Assembly: GCF_018219455.1 (NCBI RefSeq)
Contig: NZ_CP056122.1
Coordinates: forward strand, 3,224,001-3,288,000
Length of the DNA: 64,000 nucleotides
Reading direction: 5' to 3'
Origin: Moritella sp. 5
GTDB lineage: Bacteria; Pseudomonadota; Gammaproteobacteria; Enterobacterales; Moritellaceae
Positions within the stretch are counted from its first letter, which is position 1; each line of letters opens with the position of its first letter. Shown in pieces: positions 44,467 to 52,922 of this stretch. The notes beneath the pieces were generated by a model. The model had not been told where the DNA came from and ran no database searches. It saw nothing but the letters and a program-made list of their open reading frames with translations. The translations under genes and the position numbers were made by a program.

Positions 44467-46599
44467 TTAAGCGGCCTCAGATTCACTATCTGATTTGTTT
44501 ACTTCTACTGGTTTACTTGAGTAAATACCAATATATGCAGCTGCTTTACCCCACACCGATTCTTCACCATCAAATGAAGCAAGCGTATAGCTGATGCTTT
44601 CAGTCTCATAGCTATCTAGACCATGTCCAGCACCAAAAATTTCGTCGTATGATTGCTTTTCTTCGGTTACAAAACGTAATGATTCAGCTTTACGATTATC
44701 ACCTAGCACTAAACGGATCTTGTTCCAATCTTCAAAGAAGTACTCCTCAAGTAATGGAATGATTTTATTTTTAAATACGGATTGTAGTTCTTGAAATGCA
44801 CCTGATTCATCTTTCTTATCCACCAGCGCTTTAACAGGCATAAAGAAAGCATGACCTAATGTGTGTTCACGGTCGTATAATACTTCAATGCGCTTATTCA
44901 TGGTTTCGAGAAGAGCTTCTAAGTCGATACCTTTAATCATATCCGTATCAGAAAACAGGGATGTATTTGGCATCATTTCAATAAAATCAAAACGGCGACG
45001 TAATGCGGTATCCATCATTGCTAATGAACGGTCAGCAGTGTTCATAGTGCCAATTATATGCAGGTTATTTGGTACAGAAAAAGGCGTGGATGAGCAAGGT
45101 AAAATTAAATCCAATGCCTCACGATTTCCTTTTCGTTTTGATGGTTCTATTAATGTAATCAATTCACCAAATATCTTTGAAATATTACCTCGATTAATTT
45201 CATCAATAATCAAAACATAGTTTTCTACTGGTTTTTTAAGCTCATCTATACCAATAGTAACTTGATGTTCAATAAGGTGATTAAGTACAGCGGTAATAGT
45301 TAATCGTTTAAGGTGGTTACATGTCGGTGTATGAAATGTTCTATTTCCATTTAGCGATTTAAAATCAATATTGATTCCTTGCTTTAACCATTTTACTGGT
45401 AAAAAATGTTTAAAATCAGGTCGACCCAGTAAACCATCTTCATTATAAAAGTATTCTCCAGAAACAACACCTATTGCTTCTATCGAGCTATTACTATTTA
45501 TGCACAAAATTAAGTCGCCAATTTCCATACTTTCACTGAAAGATGTTATTGAATTCCGATCATGTGAAACTAACTTATTGAAATAATCATTACGTTTACG
45601 AACAGATAAATCGCCGGTATCCCCCCAACCAATTGCAGCTAGATCATTCTCAAAACAATATTTTTTTTGTGGGTTTGCATGTACACCATTTATCGATATT
45701 TTCCAAACCTGACCATCAGGGTTAATTTCATGGCTCAAGTTTACTTTAGATAGAGATGCATCTTCAGCTATTTGTTTAAATACACCCGATTTAATTTTGT
45801 AACTAACTTGTCCTTGCTCTGTTTTGGCGCTAATGCCTTCAACAAACTCTTCATAGCCATAACTTTGATGAAACGTGACAAACCGAATGCGCCCTGCATC
45901 AGACAGCTCTTTATATTTGTTCGTTAATTCTTCACGCTGTTTATCTGTAGTACCAGTAATTATATCTATTTTTAAACTTGCATAATACTGAGGCTCTGCG
46001 GCTTTAACGGCTGCGTCAATCGAGTGGTATGTTTTACCAGTACCAGGGGGACCATAAAGGATTTGGTTTAAAGGACTAGTTACAATATCGTTATCAGAAT
46101 TCATGCTTGTTCCTTGAGATTCCGTTTCTTCCATCATTTTATTGTCTACACGACCGTTAAGCACATCAGCAAAATCGATTATTGCTTCTTCGACGGCTTC
46201 ACCTCCTAACTCAAAAGTAAAATTATCATTCTTTTCGCCTTTATCATTAAGCTTCGGTTTCGCATATGATTTAGTCACCATGGATTCAAACTGAGGATAT
46301 ATTGACAGAATGTCTGCACGTAATGAGATAGTTATTTTACAGCCATTTTTCTGAGGGATAGCTAAAAAAAACCATTTATCATTAATATAAAACTTTAATT
46401 TTTCTGACTCTGTTGAATAAGTTTTATTTTCATACAAAGCTGATATGTTTGATAAAATATCAAACATATACTTCTTGAATAATGGACTCGCTACGGGACT
46501 CTTTTCAAATTTACTCACTAATGTATTGAGGTGCTCAGGCTTACATATTCCTTTTCTTCTAAAACCCAACGCTTCTATTTGGTTAATCAGCTGACTCAT
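44467..46599 (-). CDS. mcrB: McrB-like AAA+ GTPase with an inserted EVE-like domain
   Basis: About 710 residues from ATG 46599, with AAGGGA close upstream; a start 5 codons earlier is possible. A 180-residue N-terminal domain precedes Walker A (YGPPGTGKTYHSID, about 183). The AAA+ core continues to Walker B (YVLIIDEINRGNISK, about 463) and the McrB-typical GTMNTADRSLAMMDTALRRR. Between them, at about 297-406, an extra segment (VWKISINGVHANPQ, LAAIGWGDTGDLS, GDLILCINSNSSIEAIGVV) has the look of an EVE/PUA-like base-reading domain. Such a domain would recognise a modified base and replace or add to the usual N-terminal reader. Confidence 0.88.
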   Translation of the reverse strand: MSQLINQIEALGFRRKGICKPEHLNTLVSKFEKSPVASPLFKKYMFDILSNISALYENKTYSTESEKLKFYINDKWFFLAIPQKNGCKITISLRADILSIYPQFESMVTKSYAKPKLNDKGEKNDNFTFELGGEAVEEAIIDFADVLNGRVDNKMMEETESQGTSMNSDNDIVTSPLNQILYGPPGTGKTYHSIDAAVKAAEPQYYASLKIDIITGTTDKQREELTNKYKELSDAGRIRFVTFHQSYGYEEFVEGISAKTEQGQVSYKIKSGVFKQIAEDASLSKVNLSHEINPDGQVWKISINGVHANPQKKYCFENDLAAIGWGDTGDLSVRKRNDYFNKLVSHDRNSITSFSESMEIGDLILCINSNSSIEAIGVVSGEYFYNEDGLLGRPDFKHFLPVKWLKQGINIDFKSLNGNRTFHTPTCNHLKRLTITAVLNHLIEHQVTIGIDELKKPVENYVLIIDEINRGNISKIFGELITLIEPSKRKGNREALDLILPCSSTPFSVPNNLHIIGTMNTADRSLAMMDTALRRRFDFIEMMPNTSLFSDTDMIKGIDLEALLETMNKRIEVLYDREHTLGHAFFMPVKALVDKKDESGAFQELQSVFKNKIIPLLEEYFFEDWNKIRLVLGDNRKAESLRFVTEEKQSYDEIFGAGHGLDSYETESISYTLASFDGEESVWGKAAAYIGIYSSKPVEVNKSDSESEAA

Positions 46600-46617
46600 A
46601 TTCCCTTCTCTCATTAA

Positions 46618-46641
46618 AAAGGGAACACAAGTGCTCCCTTT
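46618..46641 (-). terminator. Terminator hairpin in front of mcrB
   Basis: On the minus strand, aaagggagca / tgttcccttt pair around a 4-base loop with one mismatch, and the stem runs into TTTTT. It lies between the hsdS remnant and mcrB and probably ended transcription of the lost restriction locus. Confidence 0.65.
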
Positions 46642-46665
46642 ACATCATTATTAGTGATTATTCCG

Positions 46666-46910
46666 TTACTTCTTCGCTGCTTTTTTCTTAACTGTGGCAG
46701 CTTTCTTTACTGTCTTGGCTAAAGCATCCGCGTCTTTACGGGCTTGCGCAATACGCTCAAGCAGTTTATCCGCCAATTCATCATTCGGATCTTGCGGGAC
46801 GAGTTCACCACGAAAAGCTTTCACTAAGATGCCTTGCGTGAGGTTATCAACACGCGATTGCCCTTTTTCACTTGTGCTTCGATGGTGTCAGCAAAGGCGT
46901 TATTGTAGCC
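46666..46910 (-). pseudogene. hsdS: 3' remnant of a type I restriction specificity gene (hsdS)
   Basis: The frame ending at 46666-46668 reads VDNLTQGILVKAFRGELVP, then QDPNDELADKLLERIAQARK and a Lys/Ala-rich tail. This is the hallmark C-terminus of HsdS, the DNA-specificity subunit of type I restriction enzymes. Just upstream, another frame reads YNNAFADTIEAQVKKGNR, which is the natural continuation, so one base has been gained or lost near 46845-46880. Nothing of the rest of hsdS or of hsdM/hsdR remains in the window. The fragment shows that a type I system was once here and has been replaced by the present genes. Confidence 0.75.
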
Positions 46911-46921
46911 TAATTACACTA

Positions 46922-46939
46922 TGCCATCTTGTGATGGCA
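46922..46939. other. Short perfect hairpin at the hsdS remnant boundary
   Basis: tgccatc-ttgt-gatggca forms a 7-base stem exactly where similarity to hsdS ends. It may be a scar of the recombination that removed the rest of the gene, or a terminator for the methyltransferase gene that stops at 46987 if read from the plus side. Confidence 0.35.
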
Positions 46940-46986
46940 GTCAAAAACACAAAATAAAAGTACCCCCTTATAAATACGTCTAATTA

Positions 46987-48711
46987 TCAACCCCACTCCC
47001 TCAGTTGCTGCATTTCTTTTAATCGCCCGCGTTGTAATTCCAGCGCTTCAAAAAGATCATCGATAGACGTATTGTTCGTCGTTAATCCCGGTAAAGCTAT
47101 ATTCGCTTCGGCAAAGAAACGAGTCGACTGCGTATTATCATTTGTCCAAGCTTGTTGCCACCAATCTGTAATACGTAATTTAGCGTCTTTAAGCTTTTTA
47201 GCAGTCGGCAAGCTATCACTTTTCTGACCATTCACTTTGCTATCACTCGGTAACAGGTTCCACAGATCGTTATTCGGCCAGCGCGCAAACGGCATACAGT
47301 GATCTATTGCGAACTCTTGTTTTAAAACTTTGCCAGACCAGACACATTGCAGGCTTTGTGTCTGTTGTAATAATTCCAAACGTTTACGGCTCTCAACAGT
47401 AGAACGCTTGGCTTCTAACCAATCCAGTGAATTTGCTATTGCCAGCTGTTGTTCAGGGTTCTTGTTACCCTGATATCCCTTCATGGTTTTCATCCACTCA
47501 CTGACAAGAACAGGTTCAACCCAGCAAGCGTAACGACTAAAAGCATTCCATATTGTTTCAGGCAATGACAGTTCGCCCCATTGAGATAAAGACGCCATAT
47601 CTAAAAACAAACTGTCTTTAGCGCGTACCGTTTTACTATCGACTTCAAATACATTGATGTCACTGTTCGGCAAGGTGATGTGTTTACACGGCATTTCTTT
47701 AATGTTGCTGACTGCTGCGGATAATGTTCGGTGCAGTGCGATAGCATCTTCACCAACAAAAAGATGGCCGATACGATAATCTGTAGCAGAACGATGCGTT
47801 AACTTGTGCCAGCCATCGTCTTTCATAAAACCCATATTAGGTTTTTTATTGGGGGTCTGATATAAGCCATGATCATCAATCAGTATCTTGTATTGATGAC
47901 ACCAATATAAAGCCACCAGCCCTACTGGTAATATAACTCTCATACCCTGCGCGGTATCTTCACGGCGAATAACAGCGCCAGGATGACCGTCGGCAATACG
48001 CAACAATACTCGCATTAATGCCAGCTTGTGCGTTGCAGCTTTACCATCATTCAATGCCACATGACGAATAAAAGGAAATGCACCTGAGCCATCATCAGGC
48101 AATTGCAATACTACGGTTTGCCAATGAACGCTATCACGTCCAAGCTTGTCGCTATCATGCTCTGTTTTAAGCACGACAGATAAACCAACGGTCTTAGCAA
48201 GTAGTTCTAACTCTTCAGTACTGACATCATGCATTTTACGTTCATCACCACTGGGGCCATGACGTAGCGAGATAACTAATTTAGCGCCGGGTTTGAGTAA
48301 GTTGGCTAGTTTTCGGATTGCACGCGGTCGCTCGCTTTTCGGGATATGCATCCACACAGCACTAAGCAGGATAAGATCAAAACTGACTTCTTGGCGACTG
48401 ACAACATCCAGAGCGGGTAGAGAATCTTCAACCCATTTAACATTCAACCCCTGCGTTTGTTGCTGGCCTATTTCGGCTAATAACTTAGCAGGCTCGACAG
48501 CAACAATACTAATGTCGCTTACTTGTCCTTGCTCAGCGAGATATCGACTATCACGCCCCGCCCCAGCACCTAAGTCAAGAATACGCGCGTTAGATTTGTT
48601 TAGAATTGGCGGTAAAAATTCAGCCCATGCGGCATGCACTTCTTCGAAGGATTTTGATAAGTATTGATCGGCAAGTTGTTGAGCATGAACGTCATAAAAG
48701 TTGGTGTGCAT
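46987..48711 (-). CDS. Class I SAM methyltransferase fused to an HNH nuclease
   Basis: 574 residues. Residues about 40-150 are a Rossmann methyltransferase: SAM loop ARILDLGAGAGRDSRYLAE, then FDLILLSAVWMHI. A middle region (about 215-430; LPVGLVALYWCHQYKILIDD) is of unknown fold. An HNH-type zinc endonuclease is at about 455-500: CVWSGKVL, FAIDHCMPFARW, LWNLLPSDSKVNGQKSD, with the His of the active site in DHC. There is no DNA-methylase NPPY or PCQ motif, so the methyl acceptor may not be DNA. The fusion, next to mcrBC and an hsdS remnant, suggests a defence role, but no named system fits. It begins the minus-strand run of the island. Confidence 0.75.
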   Translation of the reverse strand: MHTNFYDVHAQQLADQYLSKSFEEVHAAWAEFLPPILNKSNARILDLGAGAGRDSRYLAEQGQVSDISIVAVEPAKLLAEIGQQQTQGLNVKWVEDSLPALDVVSRQEVSFDLILLSAVWMHIPKSERPRAIRKLANLLKPGAKLVISLRHGPSGDERKMHDVSTEELELLAKTVGLSVVLKTEHDSDKLGRDSVHWQTVVLQLPDDGSGAFPFIRHVALNDGKAATHKLALMRVLLRIADGHPGAVIRREDTAQGMRVILPVGLVALYWCHQYKILIDDHGLYQTPNKKPNMGFMKDDGWHKLTHRSATDYRIGHLFVGEDAIALHRTLSAAVSNIKEMPCKHITLPNSDINVFEVDSKTVRAKDSLFLDMASLSQWGELSLPETIWNAFSRYACWVEPVLVSEWMKTMKGYQGNKNPEQQLAIANSLDWLEAKRSTVESRKRLELLQQTQSLQCVWSGKVLKQEFAIDHCMPFARWPNNDLWNLLPSDSKVNGQKSDSLPTAKKLKDAKLRITDWWQQAWTNDNTQSTRFFAEANIALPGLTTNNTSIDDLFEALELQRGRLKEMQQLREWG

Positions 48712-48805
48712 AGCTAATCTTAACCTCAGATTTGAATGCGTGGGGACTGAGGTAGATTAGCATAATAGGTATTCTAAATATATATAGTTAAATCAGTACG
48801 TTTGA

Positions 48806-49000
48806 TTAGTCGTTAATCACTTTAACACGTCCCACATCACCACTTTCTAAACGCACTTTAATACCGTGGGGATGATTTGGTGAATTAGTGAGAATGTCTT
48901 TCACGATCCCGTCGGTCAAGTTACCACTGCGTTGGTCTTGTTTCAGTACAATCGATACCGCTAAACCCTTTTTGATATCCGATCTGTTCGTTCCGCTCAT
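48806..49000 (-). CDS. ywbE: YwbE family protein
   Basis: 64 residues from ATG 49000, which has AGGA 8 bases upstream; a longer frame to 49111 overlaps the kinase gene end and lacks a ribosome site. The sequence (SDIKKGLAVSIVLKQDQRSG, then GIVKDILTNSPNHPHGIKVR) is the conserved YwbE pattern, a small basic beta-barrel found widely in bacteria, of unknown biochemical role. The gene lies 67 bases downstream of the sensor kinase on the same strand but is probably unrelated to it in function. Confidence 0.9.
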   Translation of the reverse strand: MSGTNRSDIKKGLAVSIVLKQDQRSGNLTDGIVKDILTNSPNHPHGIKVRLESGDVGRVKVIND

Positions 49001-49067
49001 GTTTTTTCCTATTAAATCAGTGTTAGATGATACTGGCTGTGAGTTTGCCTTATGACTGGGTGTTAGG

Positions 49068-50393
49068 TCAATGACGCGGTTCGAAATAAACAACGACTTG
49101 GCTACCGTCATTATTGTCTGACGAAAGATGAAGCTGCCATTCTTGCTGCGCTACAATTTTTTGGACTATATCTAAACCAATGCCAAACCCTTGCCCCTGA
49201 GACACGCCACGTTCAGTAGCATTTTGCTCATAATCAGCTAAACCAGCACTCGTATTCGTAATTGACACAATAAGACCCGAAAGCTGCACCCGCACTATGC
49301 CTGATAAAGTATGCTCAAATGCATTACGTATCAGGTTACTCAACACAATTCGACACAGTGACAAAGGTAATTCACGTGATGGGCTGTCATCAACGACAAG
49401 CTCAACGTCAACGTCTTTTCCTTTCAACAAATACTTGTGTTCATCAATAATCACTGTAGCTAATTGCTCAAGATTTACTGTTTCTAGCTGCGTTGGCGTA
49501 CCACTTTTCCGGCTTAGTAATAACAGCGCTTCGGTCATCTCCGCCATATTTTTATTGGCGCGTCGAATATGCATGTATTGATCAGCAACATTTGTCTTAC
49601 CTTGGGCCGTTCTTAAATCAATAATATCTAAGGCAGAAGACACCACAGCAATGGGCGTGCGTAACTCATGACTGGCGTTTTGTAAAAACTGCTTCTCCCT
49701 TTGATGGTATTGATGGATACGCCCCATAGTCTGGTGCAATGTATTCGCCACTTCACCAATTTCAGTCTTATCATTCATGACCGCAAACGACAGTTCCGGG
49801 TTACTCTCATCAAGGCTTTTTGCCATCACAGACAGCTCATGCAATGGGTTCAACACCTTACTGATTAAACGCCGCGCTACCCAATACACTAAAAATATGG
49901 CTAACAAGGTAATAAAGATGATGGAAAATGGCACATTTAATAACGGTGCTCGTTTTGAAGCACCCGCTAACCCCTTTTGAGGCGTGTCGTTATAAAGTAA
50001 ATAAAGTTTGTCTGTGGAATTCGTTATCGGGTGAACAAGCAAAAAATAGACAGCGTCAGGACGAGAAAGCTTGACCAGTTGATCACCATCATTCACTGAA
50101 AGACCAAAGTCCTTCATGCCATCAATATCAAACAAACTGGCTATCTCGCTGGGAATCGACTCGCGACCAACAAAAACAGAATAAGCACCATCCCTAGGTA
50201 ACGGCACGTTTTGGTTTAGCTCAACCTGCTTAGCATAATGGCTAGCCATCGGCATCATAGTACGATGCATAGTGGTACCAACCGCAACAAAAAAAAGCTG
50301 ATACAGTAAGAATGAAAACACAATAACCAGTAAACCTATGCTGATCGCTAACTGTTTCTTAAACTGATATTTTAAGCTATTTCTATGCTTCAT
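49068..50393 (-). CDS. Sensor histidine kinase (EnvZ/QseC-like)
   Basis: About 441 residues. Helix 1 at about 11-34, a periplasmic sensor of about 115 residues, helix 2 near 145-170 (IIFITLLAIFLVYWVARRL), a HAMP linker, then the HisKA box with the phospho-accepting His (FLQNASHELRTPIAV), and an ATP-binding domain (N box LSNLIRNAFEH, G box GFGIGLDIV). It autophosphorylates and passes the phosphate to the adjacent response regulator; the reading frames overlap slightly, a mark of a cognate pair. The signal is unknown; the likely target genes are periplasmic proteins on the other strand. Confidence 0.93.
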   Translation of the reverse strand: MKHRNSLKYQFKKQLAISIGLLVIVFSFLLYQLFFVAVGTTMHRTMMPMASHYAKQVELNQNVPLPRDGAYSVFVGRESIPSEIASLFDIDGMKDFGLSVNDGDQLVKLSRPDAVYFLLVHPITNSTDKLYLLYNDTPQKGLAGASKRAPLLNVPFSIIFITLLAIFLVYWVARRLISKVLNPLHELSVMAKSLDESNPELSFAVMNDKTEIGEVANTLHQTMGRIHQYHQREKQFLQNASHELRTPIAVVSSALDIIDLRTAQGKTNVADQYMHIRRANKNMAEMTEALLLLSRKSGTPTQLETVNLEQLATVIIDEHKYLLKGKDVDVELVVDDSPSRELPLSLCRIVLSNLIRNAFEHTLSGIVRVQLSGLIVSITNTSAGLADYEQNATERGVSQGQGFGIGLDIVQKIVAQQEWQLHLSSDNNDGSQVVVYFEPRH

Positions 50394-51060
50394 CTTGCCC
50401 ACCGTTTAATACAAGCCCAACGCCCCTCACCGTTTGAATCAACGGCTTATCGAATGGCTTATCCACCAGCTGTCGTAATTTATATATATGGGATTTAAGC
50501 ACATCAGAATCAGGCAATTGGTCCGGCCAAATAATGTGCTCTATTTGTTGGCGGGTAACGACTTTGGGGCTGGTTTTTAATAACACTTCTAATATTTGCC
50601 AACAGGCTTTATTTAGCTCAATAACCTGACCTGCACGGGTGACTTTTCTTAAATTAACATCCATCACCAAATCACCAACACTCAATTTTACATCGCGCTT
50701 ACTAATACGTTTAGTCAGTACTTGCAGGCGTGCAACCAGTTCGGGCAAGTCAAAAGGCTTAACTAAATAATCATCGGTGCCAGCTTGGAATCCTTGTAAT
50801 TTATCATCTAAGGTATCTCTTGCGGTCAGCATTAGGATCGGCGTGTTAATACCCGCTTCTCTTAACGCTGTGCAGATACTCATACCATCTTTGCCTGGCA
50901 ACATAATATCGAGCACGATGGCGTTAAATGGCTGACTCATTGCCAAGCTCAAGCCTAAATTACCATTCCCTGCATAATCACATTCAAAACCATGCGCTTC
51001 TAGAAACTCAATCATGTTGGCAGCTAACGCGCTATTATCTTCGACCACAAGTACAACCAC
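50383..51060 (-). CDS. OmpR/PhoB-type response regulator
   Basis: 225 residues. The receiver domain shows the acidic pair in VVEDNSA, the phosphoryl site Asp51 (IVLDIMLPGKDG) and the Lys of LVKPFDLPE. The C-terminal winged helix (VTRQQIEHIIWPDQ, DVLKSHIYKLRQLVDKP, IQTVRGVGLVL) is the OmpR/PhoB DNA-binding type, which binds direct repeats with a period of about 11 bases. Exactly such repeats (TTCACC every 11 bases) lie 70 bases in front of this gene and ahead of the plus-strand neighbours, so it probably regulates itself and them. It overlaps the kinase gene. Confidence 0.94.
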   Translation of the reverse strand: MVVLVVEDNSALAANMIEFLEAHGFECDYAGNGNLGLSLAMSQPFNAIVLDIMLPGKDGMSICTALREAGINTPILMLTARDTLDDKLQGFQAGTDDYLVKPFDLPELVARLQVLTKRISKRDVKLSVGDLVMDVNLRKVTRAGQVIELNKACWQILEVLLKTSPKVVTRQQIEHIIWPDQLPDSDVLKSHIYKLRQLVDKPFDKPLIQTVRGVGLVLNGGQDEA

Positions 51061-51129
51061 TAAGCACTCCCTTTTGTTTAAATCCTAATGCCCTCTCAGG
51101 TTTAGTATAACTTACACGAAAATCGTCCA

Positions 51130-51210
51130 TTCACTTAAAATTCACCCTTAATTTGTTAACTTCATCATTACTGTATAACCCACCTTAGAGGTCTTAACCT
51201 AAACTTCACC
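51130..51210. promoter_or_regulatory. Two response-regulator boxes in the divergent promoter region
   Basis: ttcac at 51130 and 51141 (TTCACttaaaaTTCACC) and ttaacc at 51194 with ttcacc at 51205 are two direct-repeat pairs of 11-base period. The first lies 70 bases before the response-regulator gene, the second 61 bases before the DUF1566/EF-hand gene. The same motif recurs at 52843. This is the arrangement bound by OmpR/PhoB-family proteins. Confidence 0.7.
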
Positions 51211-51270
51211 TATCGATTGTTAGGATGCCTCATCAGCAACAACGCACGTTAAGTAATATTTGGAGACGAT

Positions 51271-52776
51271 ATGATCAAGTCAAAAGCATCTAAACTCACC
51301 CTCATCGCCCTTTCGGTTGTGACCGCTTTATGCAATATCAACACCGCAGTTGCGAGTATCGATGGCAAGCAAGTTAGCCCATCATATGCAATCGTCGATA
51401 CCAATCAATCACAGTGTTTCGGTACTACAGATCAAGAGGAATGTCCGTCAGCAACAGAAGCGATGTTTGGTCAGGATGCACAATACCAAGGCAACCAGCC
51501 AAGCTACATAAAACACGACAATGGTACTGTGTCTGATCAGGTGACAGGTCTTATGTGGTCACAAACAACCGATATAAACGGTGACGGTAAAATCAATGCC
51601 CAAGATAAGCTCACCTTCGAAGAAGCTGTTAACTATATTAAAAATCTAAAACTAGCAGGCTACAGCGATTGGCGACTACCGACCATTAAAGAGCTTTATT
51701 CCCTGACCTTGTTTGATGGACAAGACCCGAGTGGTGTGAAATTAAACACGGGTAAATCTCAACTTATTCCCTTTATTGATCACGAAATATTTGGTGTTAA
51801 TACCGGTGATACCAAATCTGGTGAGCGCTTGATTGATAGCCAATTTGTCACCAGCACGAAATATGTGTCAACAACCATGCACGGTGATGACACTGTTTTT
51901 GGTGTTAACTTTATTGACGGACGCATTAAAGGCTATGGAACAAGCATGCCAGACGGCAGTGTTAAAACCTTCTATGTACTTGCTGTACGAGACAACCCAG
52001 ACTACGGCAAGAATGACTTTGTCAAAGGCGAAGATGGCACTATTGTTGACCAAGCAACAAGCCTAGTATGGCAGCAAAATGACAGCGCAACGACAATGAA
52101 CTTTAGCGATGCACTTGGCTATTGTGAAAGCTTATCGGTATCAGGTAATAACAATTGGCGCTTACCAAATGTAAAAGAACTGCAATCGATTGTGGATTAC
52201 ACGCGCTCTCCAGACACCTCTGCGTCTGCCGCGATAGACCCATTATTTAATAGCACTGCGATCACCAATGAAGGTGGCAAAAAAGATTATGCCAACTACT
52301 GGAGCAGCACAACACACGTTAACCTGAAAGATGGCGAAAACGCGACGTATGTTTCATTTGGCCGTGCAACAGGCTTTATGAATGGCCAATGGTTAGACGT
52401 ACATGGCGCGGGGTCACAACGAAGCGACCCTAAAGTTGGCGATGCGAACCAATATCCACAAGGTAAAGGCCCTCAAGGTGATTCTATCCGCATAAACAAT
52501 ATGGTTCGCTGCGTGAGTGGTGGTGACGTGACGTTTAATGAGGCCCCTGAATATCAAGCACGAGCAGCCATGACAATAGAGAACATGAGCACTGAGTCGA
52601 CATCTGAGATGCCGATGAACAAGTCTCCATTAACAATGATGGACACAAATGGCGATGGCAAAATCTCGTTCAGCGAAGCAAGAGGTCCATTAAAAGAGGA
52701 CTTTAAGCGACTAGATAAGAACAAAGATGGTTTTCTCACTAAGGACGAAATACCAAGTAAACAAAAACGTGATTAA
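51271..52776 (+). CDS. Secreted DUF1566 protein with C-terminal EF-hands
   Basis: 501 residues with a signal peptide (basic MIKSKASK, hydrophobic core, cleavage after AVAS). Two DUF1566 modules carry YSDWRLPTIKELYSL (about 132) and NNWRLPNVKELQSI (about 297) with the partner motif NYWSSTTH. The tail holds a pair of EF-hand calcium loops, DTNGDGKISFSEA (from 457) and DKNKDGFLTKDE (about 480). It is a periplasmic or surface protein that may bind calcium. It faces the two-component genes across a promoter with their likely binding sites. Confidence 0.85.
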   Translation: MIKSKASKLTLIALSVVTALCNINTAVASIDGKQVSPSYAIVDTNQSQCFGTTDQEECPSATEAMFGQDAQYQGNQPSYIKHDNGTVSDQVTGLMWSQTTDINGDGKINAQDKLTFEEAVNYIKNLKLAGYSDWRLPTIKELYSLTLFDGQDPSGVKLNTGKSQLIPFIDHEIFGVNTGDTKSGERLIDSQFVTSTKYVSTTMHGDDTVFGVNFIDGRIKGYGTSMPDGSVKTFYVLAVRDNPDYGKNDFVKGEDGTIVDQATSLVWQQNDSATTMNFSDALGYCESLSVSGNNNWRLPNVKELQSIVDYTRSPDTSASAAIDPLFNSTAITNEGGKKDYANYWSSTTHVNLKDGENATYVSFGRATGFMNGQWLDVHGAGSQRSDPKVGDANQYPQGKGPQGDSIRINNMVRCVSGGDVTFNEAPEYQARAAMTIENMSTESTSEMPMNKSPLTMMDTNGDGKISFSEARGPLKEDFKRLDKNKDGFLTKDEIPSKQKRD

Positions 52777-52842
52777 TCATACGTTTTATTTTTAGAATCA
52801 GTTCTTTACGCAGCTCTTATTATCCCCTTCCATAGGGCTGCG

Positions 52843-52859
52843 TTCACCTAAAATTCACC
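52843..52859. promoter_or_regulatory. Response-regulator box in front of the YHYH gene
   Basis: TTCACC at 52843 and again at 52854 (ttcacctaaaattcacc), the cleanest copy of the 11-base-period direct repeat. It lies 64-80 bases before the YHYH lipoprotein start, where an activator of the OmpR family would bind. Confidence 0.7.
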
Positions 52860-52922
52860 TACTCTTTGCTAACCTGCCACCTATCAAACATCAACAACAG
52901 TATACAGTTAGCAGGAGAACGC

